From contig NZ_BSFN01000008.1 of NCBI RefSeq assembly GCF_027922365.1, positions 1-64,000 on the forward strand: 64,000 bases of DNA, in the 5' to 3' direction. Below are positions 45,559 through 55,292 of the stretch, in pieces (within the stretch, counting starts at the first letter, position 1; every line of letters starts with the position of its first letter). The position numbers and the translations under genes are program-made. The notes beneath the pieces were generated by a model that saw only the letters and a list, made by a program, of their open reading frames with translations, did no database searches and was not told where the DNA came from. Origin of the DNA: Pseudomonas turukhanskensis (GTDB taxonomy: Bacteria; Pseudomonadota; Gammaproteobacteria; Pseudomonadales; Pseudomonadaceae).

Positions 45559-47379
45559 GTGATCGAAAATCTACGCAACATCGCCATCATCGCCCACGTT
45601 GACCATGGTAAGACCACCCTGGTTGATAAACTCCTGCGTCAGTCCGGCACCCTGGAGCGCAACGAGCTCAACGACGAGCGCGTGATGGACTCCAACGACC
45701 AGGAAAAAGAGCGCGGCATTACCATTCTCGCGAAGAACACCGCGATCAACTGGAACGGCTACCACATCAACATCGTCGACACCCCCGGCCACGCCGACTT
45801 CGGCGGCGAAGTTGAGCGCGTAATGTCGATGGTGGACTCGGTTCTGCTGCTGGTCGACGCCCAGGACGGCCCGATGCCGCAAACCCGCTTCGTAACCAAG
45901 AAAGCCTTCGAAGCCGGCCTGCGCCCAATCGTGGTCATCAACAAGGTTGACCGTCCAGGCGCGCGTCCGGACTGGGTTCTGGACCAGATCTTCGATCTGT
46001 TCGACAACCTCGGTGCCACCGAAGAACAGCTGGACTTCAAAGTTGTCTACGCCTCCGCTCTGAACGGTATTGCTGGTCTCGACCACACCGACATGGCTGA
46101 AGACATGACCCCGCTGTACCAGTCCATCGTCGACAACGTTCCGCCTCCGGCCGTAGACCGCGACGGTCCGTTCCAGATGCAAATCTCGGCACTGGACTAC
46201 AACAGCTTCCTCGGCATTATCGGCGTTGGCCGTATCGCCCGTGGTCGCGTCAAGCCGAACACGCCGGTTGTGGCCATCGATGCCGAAGGCAAGCGCCGTA
46301 ACGGCCGTATCCTGAAGCTCATGGGTCACCACGGTCTGCACCGTGTAGACGTGGAAGAAGCCGCTGCCGGCGACATCGTCTGCATCAGCGGTATGGACCA
46401 ACTGTTCATCTCCGACACCCTGTGCGACGTCAACAACGTCGAAGCGATGAAGCCGCTGACCGTTGATGAGCCGACCGTATCCATGACCTTCCAGGTCAAC
46501 GATTCGCCGTTCTGCGGTAAAGAAGGCAAGTTCGTAACCAGCCGCAACATCAAAGAGCGTCTGGACAAGGAGCTGCTGTACAACGTGGCACTGCGCGTTG
46601 AAGAAGGCGACTCGGCCGACCGTTTCAAAGTCTCGGGCCGTGGTGAGCTGCACCTGTCCGTACTGATCGAAACCATGCGTCGCGAAGGCTTCGAAATGGG
46701 CGTTGGCCGTCCTGAAGTAATCATCCGTGTGGTTGATGGCGTGAAGAACGAGCCGTTCGAAAACGTCACCATCGACATCCCGGAAGAGTCGCAGGGCAAG
46801 GTCATGGAAGAAATGGGTCTGCGTAAAGGCGACCTGACCAACATGTCCCCGGATGGCAAAGGCCGTGTGCGTCTGGAGTACAACATTCCAGCCCGTGGTC
46901 TGATCGGTTTCCGTAACCAGTTCCTGACCCTCACCAACGGCGCCGGCATCCTGACCTCGATCTTCGACCGTTACGACGTGATGAAGTCGGGCCACATGTC
47001 TGGCCGTCAGAACGGCGTACTGGTTTCGGTTGAAACCGGCAAGGCTCTGACCTACTCCCTCGAAACCCTGCAAGCGCGCGGCAAGCTGTTCGTTGAGCAC
47101 GGTCAGGACATCTACAACGGTCAGATCGTTGGTCTGAACAGCCGTGACAACGACCTGGGTGTGAACCCAACCAAAGGCAAGAAGCTCGACAACATGCGTG
47201 CTTCGGGCAAAGACGAAACCATCGCTCTGGTTCCGCCGGTTCGTTTCACCCTGGAACAGGCTCTGGAATTCATCCAGGACGACGAACTGTGTGAAGTGAC
47301 GCCGAAATCCATCCGTCTTCGCAAGAAGATCCTGGACGAAGGCGAGCGCACCCGCGCTGCCAAGAAAGCGGCCAAGTAA
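45559..47379 (+). CDS. typA: ribosome-associated GTPase TypA/BipA
   Basis: Translational GTPase linked to 50S assembly at low temperature and to stress responses. 606 residues: G1 [15 protein letters not shown], switch [15 protein letters not shown]3 [15 protein letters not shown]4 NKVDRPGA, and the BipA-specific C-terminal domain with the GRQNGVLVS region. GTG start at 45559. It follows thiI by 130 bp with no obvious terminator between, and ends at a strong terminator. Confidence 0.97.
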   Translation: MIENLRNIAIIAHVDHGKTTLVDKLLRQSGTLERNELNDERVMDSNDQEKERGITILAKNTAINWNGYHINIVDTPGHADFGGEVERVMSMVDSVLLLVDAQDGPMPQTRFVTKKAFEAGLRPIVVINKVDRPGARPDWVLDQIFDLFDNLGATEEQLDFKVVYASALNGIAGLDHTDMAEDMTPLYQSIVDNVPPPAVDRDGPFQMQISALDYNSFLGIIGVGRIARGRVKPNTPVVAIDAEGKRRNGRILKLMGHHGLHRVDVEEAAAGDIVCISGMDQLFISDTLCDVNNVEAMKPLTVDEPTVSMTFQVNDSPFCGKEGKFVTSRNIKERLDKELLYNVALRVEEGDSADRFKVSGRGELHLSVLIETMRREGFEMGVGRPEVIIRVVDGVKNEPFENVTIDIPEESQGKVMEEMGLRKGDLTNMSPDGKGRVRLEYNIPARGLIGFRNQFLTLTNGAGILTSIFDRYDVMKSGHMSGRQNGVLVSVETGKALTYSLETLQARGKLFVEHGQDIYNGQIVGLNSRDNDLGVNPTKGKKLDNMRASGKDETIALVPPVRFTLEQALEFIQDDELCEVTPKSIRLRKKILDEGERTRAAKKAAK

Positions 47380-47401
47380 TTGGTTTAGCTTCGGCTAAAT
47401 G

Positions 47402-47439
47402 AAAACGCCCCCGGTCGCGAGACCGGGGGCGTTTTTTTA
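47402..47439 (+). terminator. terminator after typA
   Basis: AACGCCCCCGGTC and GACCGGGGGCGTT pair around GCGA, followed by a T7 run; a near-perfect 13-bp stem. Confidence 0.93.
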
Positions 47440-47458
47440 TGCCTGCTGCAAAGATCAA

Positions 47459-47570
47459 GGGCCCCTCACCCCAGCCCTCTCCCGCAAGCGGGAGAGGGGG
47501 TTGAAAGGTGCTCGGCGGGGAGAAGTCACCCCTCGCCCGCGCGCGGGAGAGGGTCTGGGGGAGAGGGCCC
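47459..47570. repeat. nested palindromic intergenic repeat
   Basis: Two small hairpins (CCCTCTCCCGC/GCGGGAGAGGG at 47475-47500, and CTCGCCCGCGCGCGGGAGAG near 47532-47551) lie inside a larger inverted frame. The outer ends are GGGCCCCTCACCCCAG and CTGGGGGAGAGGGCCC. This resembles widespread GAGAGGG-type palindromic repeats of proteobacteria. No coding potential is seen. Confidence 0.75.
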
Positions 47571-47582
47571 GCCGTTACGCGA

Positions 47583-47990
47583 TCAAACCTTCGCCGCCGC
47601 CTTGGGCTTATACGCGCAGTACCCGGGCCGCGGCCCGATCTTGGGGTGATTGCGGCACGTATCCGGCCGCTGCTCATAAATCGTGCACAGGCGGGTCTTA
47701 CGGTCCAGGTACAGGCAATCGTTGTTGCCCATGCGTGTGAGCGTGTAGATGCCGTACTTCTGATTGAAGCGCTCCACCACGCCCTCTTTCATCAGGCGCT
47801 TGGCAATCTGCTTGGGCGGTTCACTGCGCTCGAATTCCTGCACCAGGCCAATGCGCAGCAGGTCGGCGAATTTCACTTCCACCGGCATGGTGCAGCAACT
47901 GGAAACGCAGCTGCTGCACATGCTGCGTTCGTATTTGATCCAGGTGTCGGTGCGATCGAGTTCGGCGCCGACTACCAATAGCTTTGTCAT
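47583..47990 (-). CDS. YkgJ family cysteine-cluster protein
   Basis: 135 residues with a cysteine pattern typical of the family: CSSCVSSCC near residues 25-33, then a single C in NDCLYLD, C in TRLCTIYEQRPDTCRNHP, and one near the C terminus (PGYCAYKP). The cluster is thought to bind metal, perhaps zinc or Fe-S, but the function is unknown. It converges on typA across the palindromic repeat. The 249-bp gap upstream (47991-48239) shows no gene or clear promoter. Confidence 0.85.
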   Translation of the reverse strand: MTKLLVVGAELDRTDTWIKYERSMCSSCVSSCCTMPVEVKFADLLRIGLVQEFERSEPPKQIAKRLMKEGVVERFNQKYGIYTLTRMGNNDCLYLDRKTRLCTIYEQRPDTCRNHPKIGPRPGYCAYKPKAAAKV

Positions 47991-48239
47991 GACGTGAAAG
48001 GGCTACGCGGTGTGGGGGGCGGCATCATAGCGATATTGGTGAAATTGTGAACAACCATCCGCCGATTCATCGCAGAACGTGCGCTGGTAGTGGCGGTGGG
48101 CCACGGTAGGGCGGATATACTTTCGCTCTTGCAGGCCACGGCCTGCGTGAGCTGGACAGGGACGCCCACGCGGTGGATGTGACGCCGCCGTGCGACGGGC
48201 TGTCATTGGCTGGCACCTCGCCTGACTAGGAAGCGCTGC

Positions 48240-51200
48240 ATGCAATGGATTTTCATGCTGGTGGGTCTGCTTATCGGCGTTTCGCTCGATGAGTCGATCA
48301 CGGACGGTTTACTCGGCGCCCTGTTGGGGTTTGCCGCCGGCCAATGGCTGCAACTGCGCAATTTGCAGCTGCGCAACGACGAACTGCAAAGCAAGCTCAC
48401 CGGCTTTGCCGAGCGCTTCGAGCGCGGCACCAATGCCGTCAGCGCGCGCCTGGCGCAGTTGGAAGCGCAGCTAGCCAGCGGCGCTCGGCCTGCCGCCGAG
48501 CCTGCCACCGCCGCGCAAGCGCCGGCCGCCACGCCCGACGAACTGACCTTCAGCCTAGAACCTGAGCCCGAGCTCCAACCTGAGCCGGAGCCGGTATTCG
48601 TGCCTACGGACGACCCCGGCCTGGTTTTCGAACTGCCCGCCGACTTGCTCTCCACGCCGCCAACGCCGGTCGCCGCCACGCCATTGCAAGTGGTGGACGA
48701 CTGGACCCGCACGCCCTTAGAGCCGCTGCCACCGCGCCAGCCGCCACCGCCGCCAGTTCCGCGCGAGCCCAACCTGATCGAACGCGGTTTCGCCGCCGCA
48801 AAAAACTGGTTGTTCGGCGGCAATACCGTGCTGCGTATCGGTGTGGTGCTGCTGTTTCTCGGCCTGGCGTTTTTGCTGCGCTACGCCACCGAAGGCATGG
48901 TGGTGCCGATTCAGGTGCGTTATGCCGGTGTAGCGGCCAGCGCCGTGGCTTTGCTGGCGCTGGGCTGGTGGCTGCGCCGCAAGAATCCGAACTACGCATT
49001 GATGTTGCAGGGCACCGGTATCGCGGTGTTGTACCTGACCACCTTCGCCGCCTTCCGCCTGCACCCCTTGCTCGACCCGAAATTGGCATTGAGCTTGTTG
49101 GTGGTAGTCACTATCTGCTCGGCGATTCTTGCCGTCACCCAGAACGCCATGGCGCTGGCCGCCGTCGCCGCACTCGGTGGTTTTGCCGCGCCGATCCTGA
49201 CGTCTACCGGCAGCGGCAACCATGTCGCGCTGTTCTCGTATTTCATTCTGCTGAACAGCGGCATTCTGGCCATTGCCTGGTTCAAGGCCTGGCGCCCGCT
49301 AAACCTGATTGGTTTTGTCGGTACCTTCGGTATCGGCTTCGCGTGGGGCATGCGCTCTTACACGCCGGAACTGCTGTGGAGCACAGAACCCTTCCTGGTG
49401 GTGTTCTTCCTGATGTACGTGGCCATCGGCCTGTTGTTTGCCCGGCGTAAATTGCGCGAGCTGAGCGACGGCCCGGACGACGACAGCCGCGACGCATTGC
49501 TGCGCTGGTCGCGTCGGCAGGGCGATTACGTCGACGGCACGATGCTGTTCGGCCCGCCGCTTGTGGGTTTCGGTTTGCAGTTCGCGCTGGTGCAGCACCT
49601 GGAGTTTGCCGCCGCCTTCAGCGCCTTGGCCTTGGGCCTGCTGTATATGCTGATCGCCCGCGTGCTGGTCGGCCGCGCACCGGGCCGTGCCTTGCTGTTG
49701 GTGGAAACCTGCATGGCGCTGGGGGTGATCTTCGGTTCGCTGGCCATCCCCCTGGGCCTGGATGCGCGCTGGACCTCAGCTGCCTGGGCCGTGGAGGGCG
49801 CTGGCATCTTCTGGCTGGGTCTGCGTCAGCAACGGCCGCTGGCCCGCGCCTTCGCCATGCTCCTGCAACTGGGCGCGGCAATCGCGTTTCTGCTGGACCT
49901 GCACGGCGGCGAGCAAACGCTGCTCGACGGTTCCTGGCTGGGTGCGTTGATGCTCGGCCTGGCTTTGCTGTTCAGCCACTACCAACTGCGCAAGGCCACG
50001 CCCGAGCAAGCCAGGGATTGGGAGCGTAGGGGCCTGCCGGTGTTGGCCGTGTTGGGGCTGAGCTTCCTGTACCTGCTCGCGCCGCTCAATTTGCAAGCCG
50101 AGGCCACGGCCATTTGCTGGGCGCTGGCGGGCTTGGCGACCTTGTTTGTCGGCCTGCGCATCCATTCGCGCAGCTTCCTGTTTACCGCCTTCGGCGTGCA
50201 GTTGGTGGGCGGTGCGTTATTCCTGCTGCAACTGCGCGGTGCCACGGGCGATGACAGCGGCGTGTTCAGCGCCGGCTGGCGTGGGCTGGTGGTGGCCTCC
50301 TTGATTGGCCTGGCGCTGATCGGCGGCATGCTGGTGGCCGCCCGTGACAGCCAGGTGCGCAGCGATGCGCGCTTGATGCGCGGGCTGTCGCTGGTGCTGC
50401 TGATTGGCCTGGTGTTTATCAACCTGGCGGTGCTGTTTGTGCTGCCCTGGCAAACCGCCAGCGCGGTGTGGGCAGGCAGTGGCCTGCTGATCGTCTGGCT
50501 GAGCCTGCACCTGCAACAGCGTGCCAGCTTTGTCTTTGGCCTGTTGCTGCAGGCCTTGGGTGGTATTGCGTTCCTCGCCGCCAGCCCGTTGCTTTTGGGG
50601 CCGCTCAGCAGCGAAGGACTGCGGCCCTTGGCCCATGCCGGGTTCTGGACGCCGGCCACCCTGGCGCTGGCCGCCCTGGTCGGCGCCTGGCGCCTGATGC
50701 GTGCGGCGCGCAATGACGTCGATGCCATGGGCTCGCTGAGCCTGGACCGCCTGTCGCAATTGCTGCTGGTGTGGGGCGCCGGTTGGTGGGTATTGGCGGC
50801 CGTCAGCGAAGTGCTGCGCTTCGCCGAACCGAGCTTGCAGGCGCCGCTTCTGTTGATCGTCGCGGCGGCCAGCGTAGCGCTGTGGGCCTGGCTCGCGGCG
50901 CGAGAAGACTGGCAGGCGCTGGCCCTGCTGTGCCCGCTGCTGGTGCCGGCAGCGGGCATCGCCTTGCTGTACGCCTGGCAAGTTGACTACCACCCGGCCG
51001 CGCGCTTGGGCTGGCTGGGCTGGGGCCTGGTCTTTGCCGTGCACCTGTGGTCGCTGCGGCGCCTGGCGGCAGTGCTGCTGGCCAACGCCCTGAGTGCGGC
51101 GCACGTGCTGGGGTGCTGGCTGATACTCGGCGTGCTGGCGCTGGAGCTGCGGTATTTGCTCTACGTACTGTCGGACCACTACAACGCCTGGCGTTGGCTG

Positions 51201-51896
51201 GGTTGGGCCGTATTGCCGAGCCTGTACTTGCTGGCCATGGCATCGAAGCGCGACTGGCCGTGGCCGGTACGTATCTTCGCTCGCGAATACCGGTTGTTTG
51301 CCGCGCTGCCGTTGGCGGTGTTGATGCTCGGCTGGTTCTGGCTGGCCAACATTGCCAGCGACGGCAATGCCGAGCCGCTGCCCTATGTGCCGCTGATCAA
51401 CCCGCTGGAACTGGGCATGCTGTTCGCCCTGTTCGGTGTCTGCCGCTGGCTGCAGGGGGCCTTGCCGTATCTGCCCGAGGGCGAGCGTCTGGGTTGGTTG
51501 CCGCAGGCGGTGGCCGGCGCTTCGCTGTTTGCCCTGTTCACCGCACTGGTGTTCCGTGCCGCACACCACTGGGGCGGCGTGCCGTATCAGTTGGATCTGC
51601 TGCTGGAGTCGATGCTGGTGCAGGCCGGCTTGTCGATTGTCTGGACCCTGATCGCCCTCGCATTGATGATTTTCGGCCACCTGCGCAGCCGCCGCGAAAT
51701 CTGGCTGGTGGGCGCCGCGCTGATTGCCGTGGTGGTGGCCAAGCTGTTCTTCGTCGAGCTGGGCAACCGTGGCGGCCTGGAGCGCATCGTGTCGTTTATC
51801 GGCGTGGGTGTGCTGTTGTTGATCGTGGGTTATTTCGCACCGCTGCCGCCTCGGCACGCGGAGTCTGAAGCTGAAAAAGAGCAGGCCAGTGTATGA
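48240..51896 (+). CDS. DUF2339 multi-pass membrane protein
   Basis: 1218 residues. An N-terminal helix (QWIFMLVGLLIGVSL) is followed by a possible short helical segment, then a Pro/Glu-rich linker (about 80-185). The rest is a very long chain of hydrophobic helices, probably 25 or more, opening with NWLFGGNTVLRIGVVLLFLG, the DUF2339 hallmark. A charged tail ends the protein. ATG 48240 has AGGAAG upstream. Overlaps the DUF3999 gene by four bases. Role unknown; the pair occurs together in many pseudomonads, suggesting a complex. Confidence 0.88.
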   Translation: MQWIFMLVGLLIGVSLDESITDGLLGALLGFAAGQWLQLRNLQLRNDELQSKLTGFAERFERGTNAVSARLAQLEAQLASGARPAAEPATAAQAPAATPDELTFSLEPEPELQPEPEPVFVPTDDPGLVFELPADLLSTPPTPVAATPLQVVDDWTRTPLEPLPPRQPPPPPVPREPNLIERGFAAAKNWLFGGNTVLRIGVVLLFLGLAFLLRYATEGMVVPIQVRYAGVAASAVALLALGWWLRRKNPNYALMLQGTGIAVLYLTTFAAFRLHPLLDPKLALSLLVVVTICSAILAVTQNAMALAAVAALGGFAAPILTSTGSGNHVALFSYFILLNSGILAIAWFKAWRPLNLIGFVGTFGIGFAWGMRSYTPELLWSTEPFLVVFFLMYVAIGLLFARRKLRELSDGPDDDSRDALLRWSRRQGDYVDGTMLFGPPLVGFGLQFALVQHLEFAAAFSALALGLLYMLIARVLVGRAPGRALLLVETCMALGVIFGSLAIPLGLDARWTSAAWAVEGAGIFWLGLRQQRPLARAFAMLLQLGAAIAFLLDLHGGEQTLLDGSWLGALMLGLALLFSHYQLRKATPEQARDWERRGLPVLAVLGLSFLYLLAPLNLQAEATAICWALAGLATLFVGLRIHSRSFLFTAFGVQLVGGALFLLQLRGATGDDSGVFSAGWRGLVVASLIGLALIGGMLVAARDSQVRSDARLMRGLSLVLLIGLVFINLAVLFVLPWQTASAVWAGSGLLIVWLSLHLQQRASFVFGLLLQALGGIAFLAASPLLLGPLSSEGLRPLAHAGFWTPATLALAALVGAWRLMRAARNDVDAMGSLSLDRLSQLLLVWGAGWWVLAAVSEVLRFAEPSLQAPLLLIVAAASVALWAWLAAREDWQALALLCPLLVPAAGIALLYAWQVDYHPAARLGWLGWGLVFAVHLWSLRRLAAVLLANALSAAHVLGCWLILGVLALELRYLLYVLSDHYNAWRWLGWAVLPSLYLLAMASKRDWPWPVRIFAREYRLFAALPLAVLMLGWFWLANIASDGNAEPLPYVPLINPLELGMLFALFGVCRWLQGALPYLPEGERLGWLPQAVAGASLFALFTALVFRAAHHWGGVPYQLDLLLESMLVQAGLSIVWTLIALALMIFGHLRSRREIWLVGAALIAVVVAKLFFVELGNRGGLERIVSFIGVGVLLLIVGYFAPLPPRHAESEAEKEQASV

Positions 51897-53272
51897 GTAG
51901 TGTGTTTTCGCGAGCGGCGTGGCGCTGCGTAGTGGTGGCTGCGGCGCTGACTGTTTCCGCAGTCGGCGCGGTCGCCGAAGAGCGGACGGACTACCGCACC
52001 CAGGCGCCGCTGACCCTGTCCGGCGAGGGCCCCTGGTACCGCCTGGAAGTACCCATGGCCCTGCGCCTGGCCGCACACTTCGGCGATCTGCGTGATCTGC
52101 GCGTGTTCAATGCCGAGGGCGAGGCGCAGGCGTATGCCCTGACGCTGGGCAGCGCCGAGCAAAGTGAAACCAGCACGGCCACGGCGGTGAAGTGGTTCCC
52201 GCTGTACAGCGCCGTCGACGCTCCGGCCGGCGCGCCGAGTGTGCGGGTTGAACGCACCACCACCGGCACCATTGTGCAGGTTGGCCCCGAGGCCGTGACG
52301 TCGACGGATAAACAGCAGGTGCTGCGCGGCTGGTTGCTCGATGCCAGCGCCCTCGATGCGCCGCTGAACAAGCTCAGCCTGGACTGGACCGCCGAGCAGG
52401 ACGGCTTTCAGCGTTTCTCCATCGAAGCCAGTGACGACCTGCAAACCTGGACGCGCTGGGACGACGGCCAGATCGCCCGGCTGGCCTTTGCCGATGAACG
52501 CCTGGAGCAACGCGACACCACCTTGCCCGGGCAGCGCGCGCGGTATTTGCGCCTGCTGTGGCTGGCGCCGCAAAAAGCGCCGGTGCTGGTCAGTGCCGAA
52601 CTGTTCAGCACCTCGCAGAGCAGTGTGCCGGCGCCGTTATCCTGGTCCGACGCCTTGCCCACCACGCAGGTGAAAGATGGCGAATACAGCCTGGATCTGC
52701 CGGTGCCGCTGCCGCTGGAACTGCTGCGCGTGGAGTTGGCTCAGGCCAACACCTTGGCGCCGGTCAGCGTCAGCACGCGGCGTGACAGCAAGGAAAAATG
52801 GCAGCCGTTGGCGCGTGGCCTGCTGTATCGCCTGCCAGAGAACGGCAAGGATGTGGTGCATGACGAACTGCAATTGCCGGGGCAGTGGGTGCAGCACCTG
52901 CGCTTGCAGGTCGATCCGCGCGGCGGTGGGTTGGGCAAAGGGGCGCCAACGGTGAAAGTCGGGTTACGCGCCACGCAATTGGTGTTTCTGGCTCGCGGCA
53001 CGCCGCCTTATGTGCTGGCACTGGGCAATGCCAATGGCAAGGCCAATGCCTTGCCGCTGACCACGTTGATTCCGGGGTATGACGACAAGCGTCTGGCCAA
53101 GCTGGGCGTGGCCAGGGCCGGGGAGCCGCTGGCGGTTGCCGCTACGGCCGCGACCACAGCGCCGGCCTCCAGCGTTGATTGGCAGCGTTATGGGTTGTGG
53201 GCCGTGCTGTTGGTTGGTGTGGCGTTGCTGGTGGGCATGGCGTTGAGTTTGTTGCGCGCGCAGAAGTCGTAA
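51893..53272 (+). CDS. DUF3999 membrane-anchored periplasmic protein
   Basis: 459 residues: signal peptide (about 1-28, CVVVAAALTVSAVGAVAEE), a large periplasmic beta-rich domain (about 30-425) with WYRLEVPMALRLAAHFGDLRD-type start and paired discoidin-like segments (QRFSIEASDDLQTWTRWDD). One C-terminal membrane helix (LWAVLLVGVALLVGMALSLL) is followed by a short basic tail. Coupled to DUF2339 by ATGA overlap; likely its periplasmic partner (inference). Confidence 0.87.
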   Translation: MSSVFSRAAWRCVVVAAALTVSAVGAVAEERTDYRTQAPLTLSGEGPWYRLEVPMALRLAAHFGDLRDLRVFNAEGEAQAYALTLGSAEQSETSTATAVKWFPLYSAVDAPAGAPSVRVERTTTGTIVQVGPEAVTSTDKQQVLRGWLLDASALDAPLNKLSLDWTAEQDGFQRFSIEASDDLQTWTRWDDGQIARLAFADERLEQRDTTLPGQRARYLRLLWLAPQKAPVLVSAELFSTSQSSVPAPLSWSDALPTTQVKDGEYSLDLPVPLPLELLRVELAQANTLAPVSVSTRRDSKEKWQPLARGLLYRLPENGKDVVHDELQLPGQWVQHLRLQVDPRGGGLGKGAPTVKVGLRATQLVFLARGTPPYVLALGNANGKANALPLTTLIPGYDDKRLAKLGVARAGEPLAVAATAATTAPASSVDWQRYGLWAVLLVGVALLVGMALSLLRAQKS

Positions 53273-53281
53273 TTGGCGTAA

Positions 53282-53344
53282 CGGTGTGCGCAGCACACCC
53301 TACACAAGCGGACAGCGTTTGCTTGGGGGCTCCGCGCACCCAGC
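53282..53344. repeat. degenerate copy of a GTGCGC...GCGCAC palindromic repeat
   Basis: Begins with GGTGTGC GCA GCACACC and CCTACA, continues AAGCGGAC, and closes with GGGGGCTCCGCGCACCC. It shares these blocks with the fuller element at 57829-57893 but lacks the internal TTGTAGGGTG block. Confidence 0.6.
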
Positions 53345-53498
53345 GATCTACGTCGTTACGCAGAAGATCTTTAGTTTATCGCCCCACTTGGCGTATTGTT
53401 GCGCGTTCGCTTTAGCGCTGGCATTGGGCCTTTCTGGCTGCGCCGGTTCACCACTTTCCTTGAAGTATCCCGCAGAGGGCTCCCCGGTTCGGGCGTGA
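53286..53498 (+). pseudogene. possible lipoprotein remnant or tiny lipoprotein
   Basis: The frame ends in a credible lipoprotein leader and short mature part: AYCCAFALALALGLSGCAGS then PLSLKYPAEGSPVRA and a stop. The first part of the frame runs through the palindromic repeat, so a true start (perhaps a TTG near 53390) is unclear and no good ribosome site is seen. It may be a broken lipoprotein gene whose 5' region was replaced by the repeat, or an intact peptide of about 36 residues. Confidence 0.35.
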
Positions 53499-53523
53499 GC
53501 ACTTGGGCGGTAGGTGTAGCGTC

Positions 53524-55191
53524 ATGAGCCTTTGCAGTAACTCAGGTTGGGCGTTGAGCATGCCGGTGGTGTTTACCGTTCTGGTATGCATGGGCGTGTT
53601 GATGCTCGCCCATTGGGTTACGCGCCAGCGGGGCTTTCCCGGCCGCGAAAGTTTCTTTCTGCTGCATATGGCCAGCTTCTGGTGGCTGGCCGCTGCCAGC
53701 CTCGAGATGGCGGCTCAGGGCAGCAGCTGCAAAATGTTCTGGGCCAGCATGGCCTGGCCCGGCATCGTCGGGCTGCCAACCTTCTGGGCAGTGTTTCTCT
53801 GGCAATACGTCAATAGCGAACGCAAGCCGCTGCCGCTCAGTCAGGTGGCTGTGTTTGCGGTCGTGCCGGTGCTGGTCTGGCTGTTGGCGCTGAGCAACCC
53901 CTGGCACGGCCTGTTCTACACCCCGGACACCGCACCCGCTTCTGACTTGCCCGGGGCGCCGCTCAATTACCGGCATGGGCCGCTCTTCTACGCCACGGCC
54001 ATCTACGAATATGCGTTTGTACTCTTCTGCCTGGCGGTGGTGATCAAGGCCGCCGTGCAGAGCCGTGGTGTGCACCGCCGGCATTACCTGGCATTTGTGC
54101 TGGTGACCTTGCTGCCGTGGGGCGCCAACCTGTCTTATGTGTTCGGCGATGTGCAGCTGTTCGGCTTCGACCCCACGCCCTTCTGCTTTGCCTTCACCCT
54201 GTTGGCGTTCTCCTGGCTGATCGTCGGCGTACGTCTGTTCGACCTGCTGCCGGTGGCGCGTCATCTGCTGTTGCAGGAATTGCTCGACCCGGTGTTGGTG
54301 GTTGATACCCAGCACCGCGTGCTCGAAGCCAACCCGGCCGCCTGCCGCCTGGCCGACAAGAAGGAGCAACAGCAGGGCGTACCGCTGAGTGAATGGCCGG
54401 TGTACGGCCAAGCGCTGGAAGCACTGTTGCAGCAACCACTGAGCGCCAATCAGGACCGCTTGCTGACCCTGGATAATCCCGTCCGCCATTTTGAAGTCAG
54501 CTGCCGCGCCATTGAGCGCGCTACGCGCAATGGCTCGTCGTTGCTGGGGCAGATGCTCTACCTGCGCGATGTCACCCAGCGCCACCTGAGCGAACGCAAG
54601 CTGGCCGAGGCCCTGGCCGTGAGCGAAGACCGCCTGCGCACTATTTCCAGCCTGCACGAGCGGTTGCAGGAACAGGCCCTGCGCGACCCGCTGACCGGCC
54701 TGTACAACCGCCGTTACCTCGACGAATTCTTCGACCGCGAGCTGGCCCGTTCCCAGCGCGAGAAAAAACCGTTGGCTCTGGCCCTGATCGACCTCGACCA
54801 CTTCAAGGCGTTGAATGATGCCCATGGCCACCTGGTCGGCGACGACGTGCTGGTGCTGGTGGCGCAATTGCTCAGCGATGCGCTGCGCAGCACCGATGCG
54901 GTGTTCCGTATTGGCGGTGAAGAATTTCTGCTGATTCTGCCGGGCGTAGGCCCCGAAGAAGCGCGCCAGCGCCTGGAGCGTATCTGCGTGCAATTGGCGA
55001 TCACCCCTGTCGTTACCCGCAACGGCCCGCAACGGGTCACGCTCTCGGCTGGTATGGCGTGCTGGCCGGCGCAGGGCGAGTTCCTCGAAGACCTGTTACA
55101 GATCGCCGACGCGGCGCTCTACGAGGCGAAACGTAGCGGCCGTAACAAGGTTTGTGGCATGGATACTGCCTCGTCCAAGGACTTGTCCTAG
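53524..55191 (+). CDS. membrane diguanylate cyclase (7TM sensor, PAS, GGDEF)
   Basis: 555 residues. The N terminus has seven hydrophobic helices (about 10-225) of the histidine-kinase-type 7TM input domain. A PAS-like segment follows (LLQELLDPVLVVDTQHRVLEANPAA, about 245-350), a coiled linker, and a GGDEF domain (about 390-550). The active site GGEEF is intact and a product-inhibition site RSTD lies five residues before it, so an active, feedback-inhibited c-di-GMP synthase is expected. ATG 53524 is preferred; ATG 53560 is possible. No EAL domain. Confidence 0.9.
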   Translation: MSLCSNSGWALSMPVVFTVLVCMGVLMLAHWVTRQRGFPGRESFFLLHMASFWWLAAASLEMAAQGSSCKMFWASMAWPGIVGLPTFWAVFLWQYVNSERKPLPLSQVAVFAVVPVLVWLLALSNPWHGLFYTPDTAPASDLPGAPLNYRHGPLFYATAIYEYAFVLFCLAVVIKAAVQSRGVHRRHYLAFVLVTLLPWGANLSYVFGDVQLFGFDPTPFCFAFTLLAFSWLIVGVRLFDLLPVARHLLLQELLDPVLVVDTQHRVLEANPAACRLADKKEQQQGVPLSEWPVYGQALEALLQQPLSANQDRLLTLDNPVRHFEVSCRAIERATRNGSSLLGQMLYLRDVTQRHLSERKLAEALAVSEDRLRTISSLHERLQEQALRDPLTGLYNRRYLDEFFDRELARSQREKKPLALALIDLDHFKALNDAHGHLVGDDVLVLVAQLLSDALRSTDAVFRIGGEEFLLILPGVGPEEARQRLERICVQLAITPVVTRNGPQRVTLSAGMACWPAQGEFLEDLLQIADAALYEAKRSGRNKVCGMDTASSKDLS

Positions 55192-55292
55192 GCGTGTACT
55201 GAACTCTCCTGACAGCCCCTGGGTCTGACAGGAGGAATTGCAGGCAGACTCGCGCTAAACTGCGCGGGATTTCAAACCCTCTGGAGCCGTCC

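Noticed and set aside
47459..47570. CRISPR-like array
   Set aside because: The repeats are nested palindromes, not equally spaced direct repeats with unique spacers, and no cas gene is nearby.
50217..52076. A 619-codon antisense frame within the DUF2339/DUF3999 pair
   Set aside because: GC-rich third positions create long antisense frames. The product is a Gln/Arg-rich low-complexity text.
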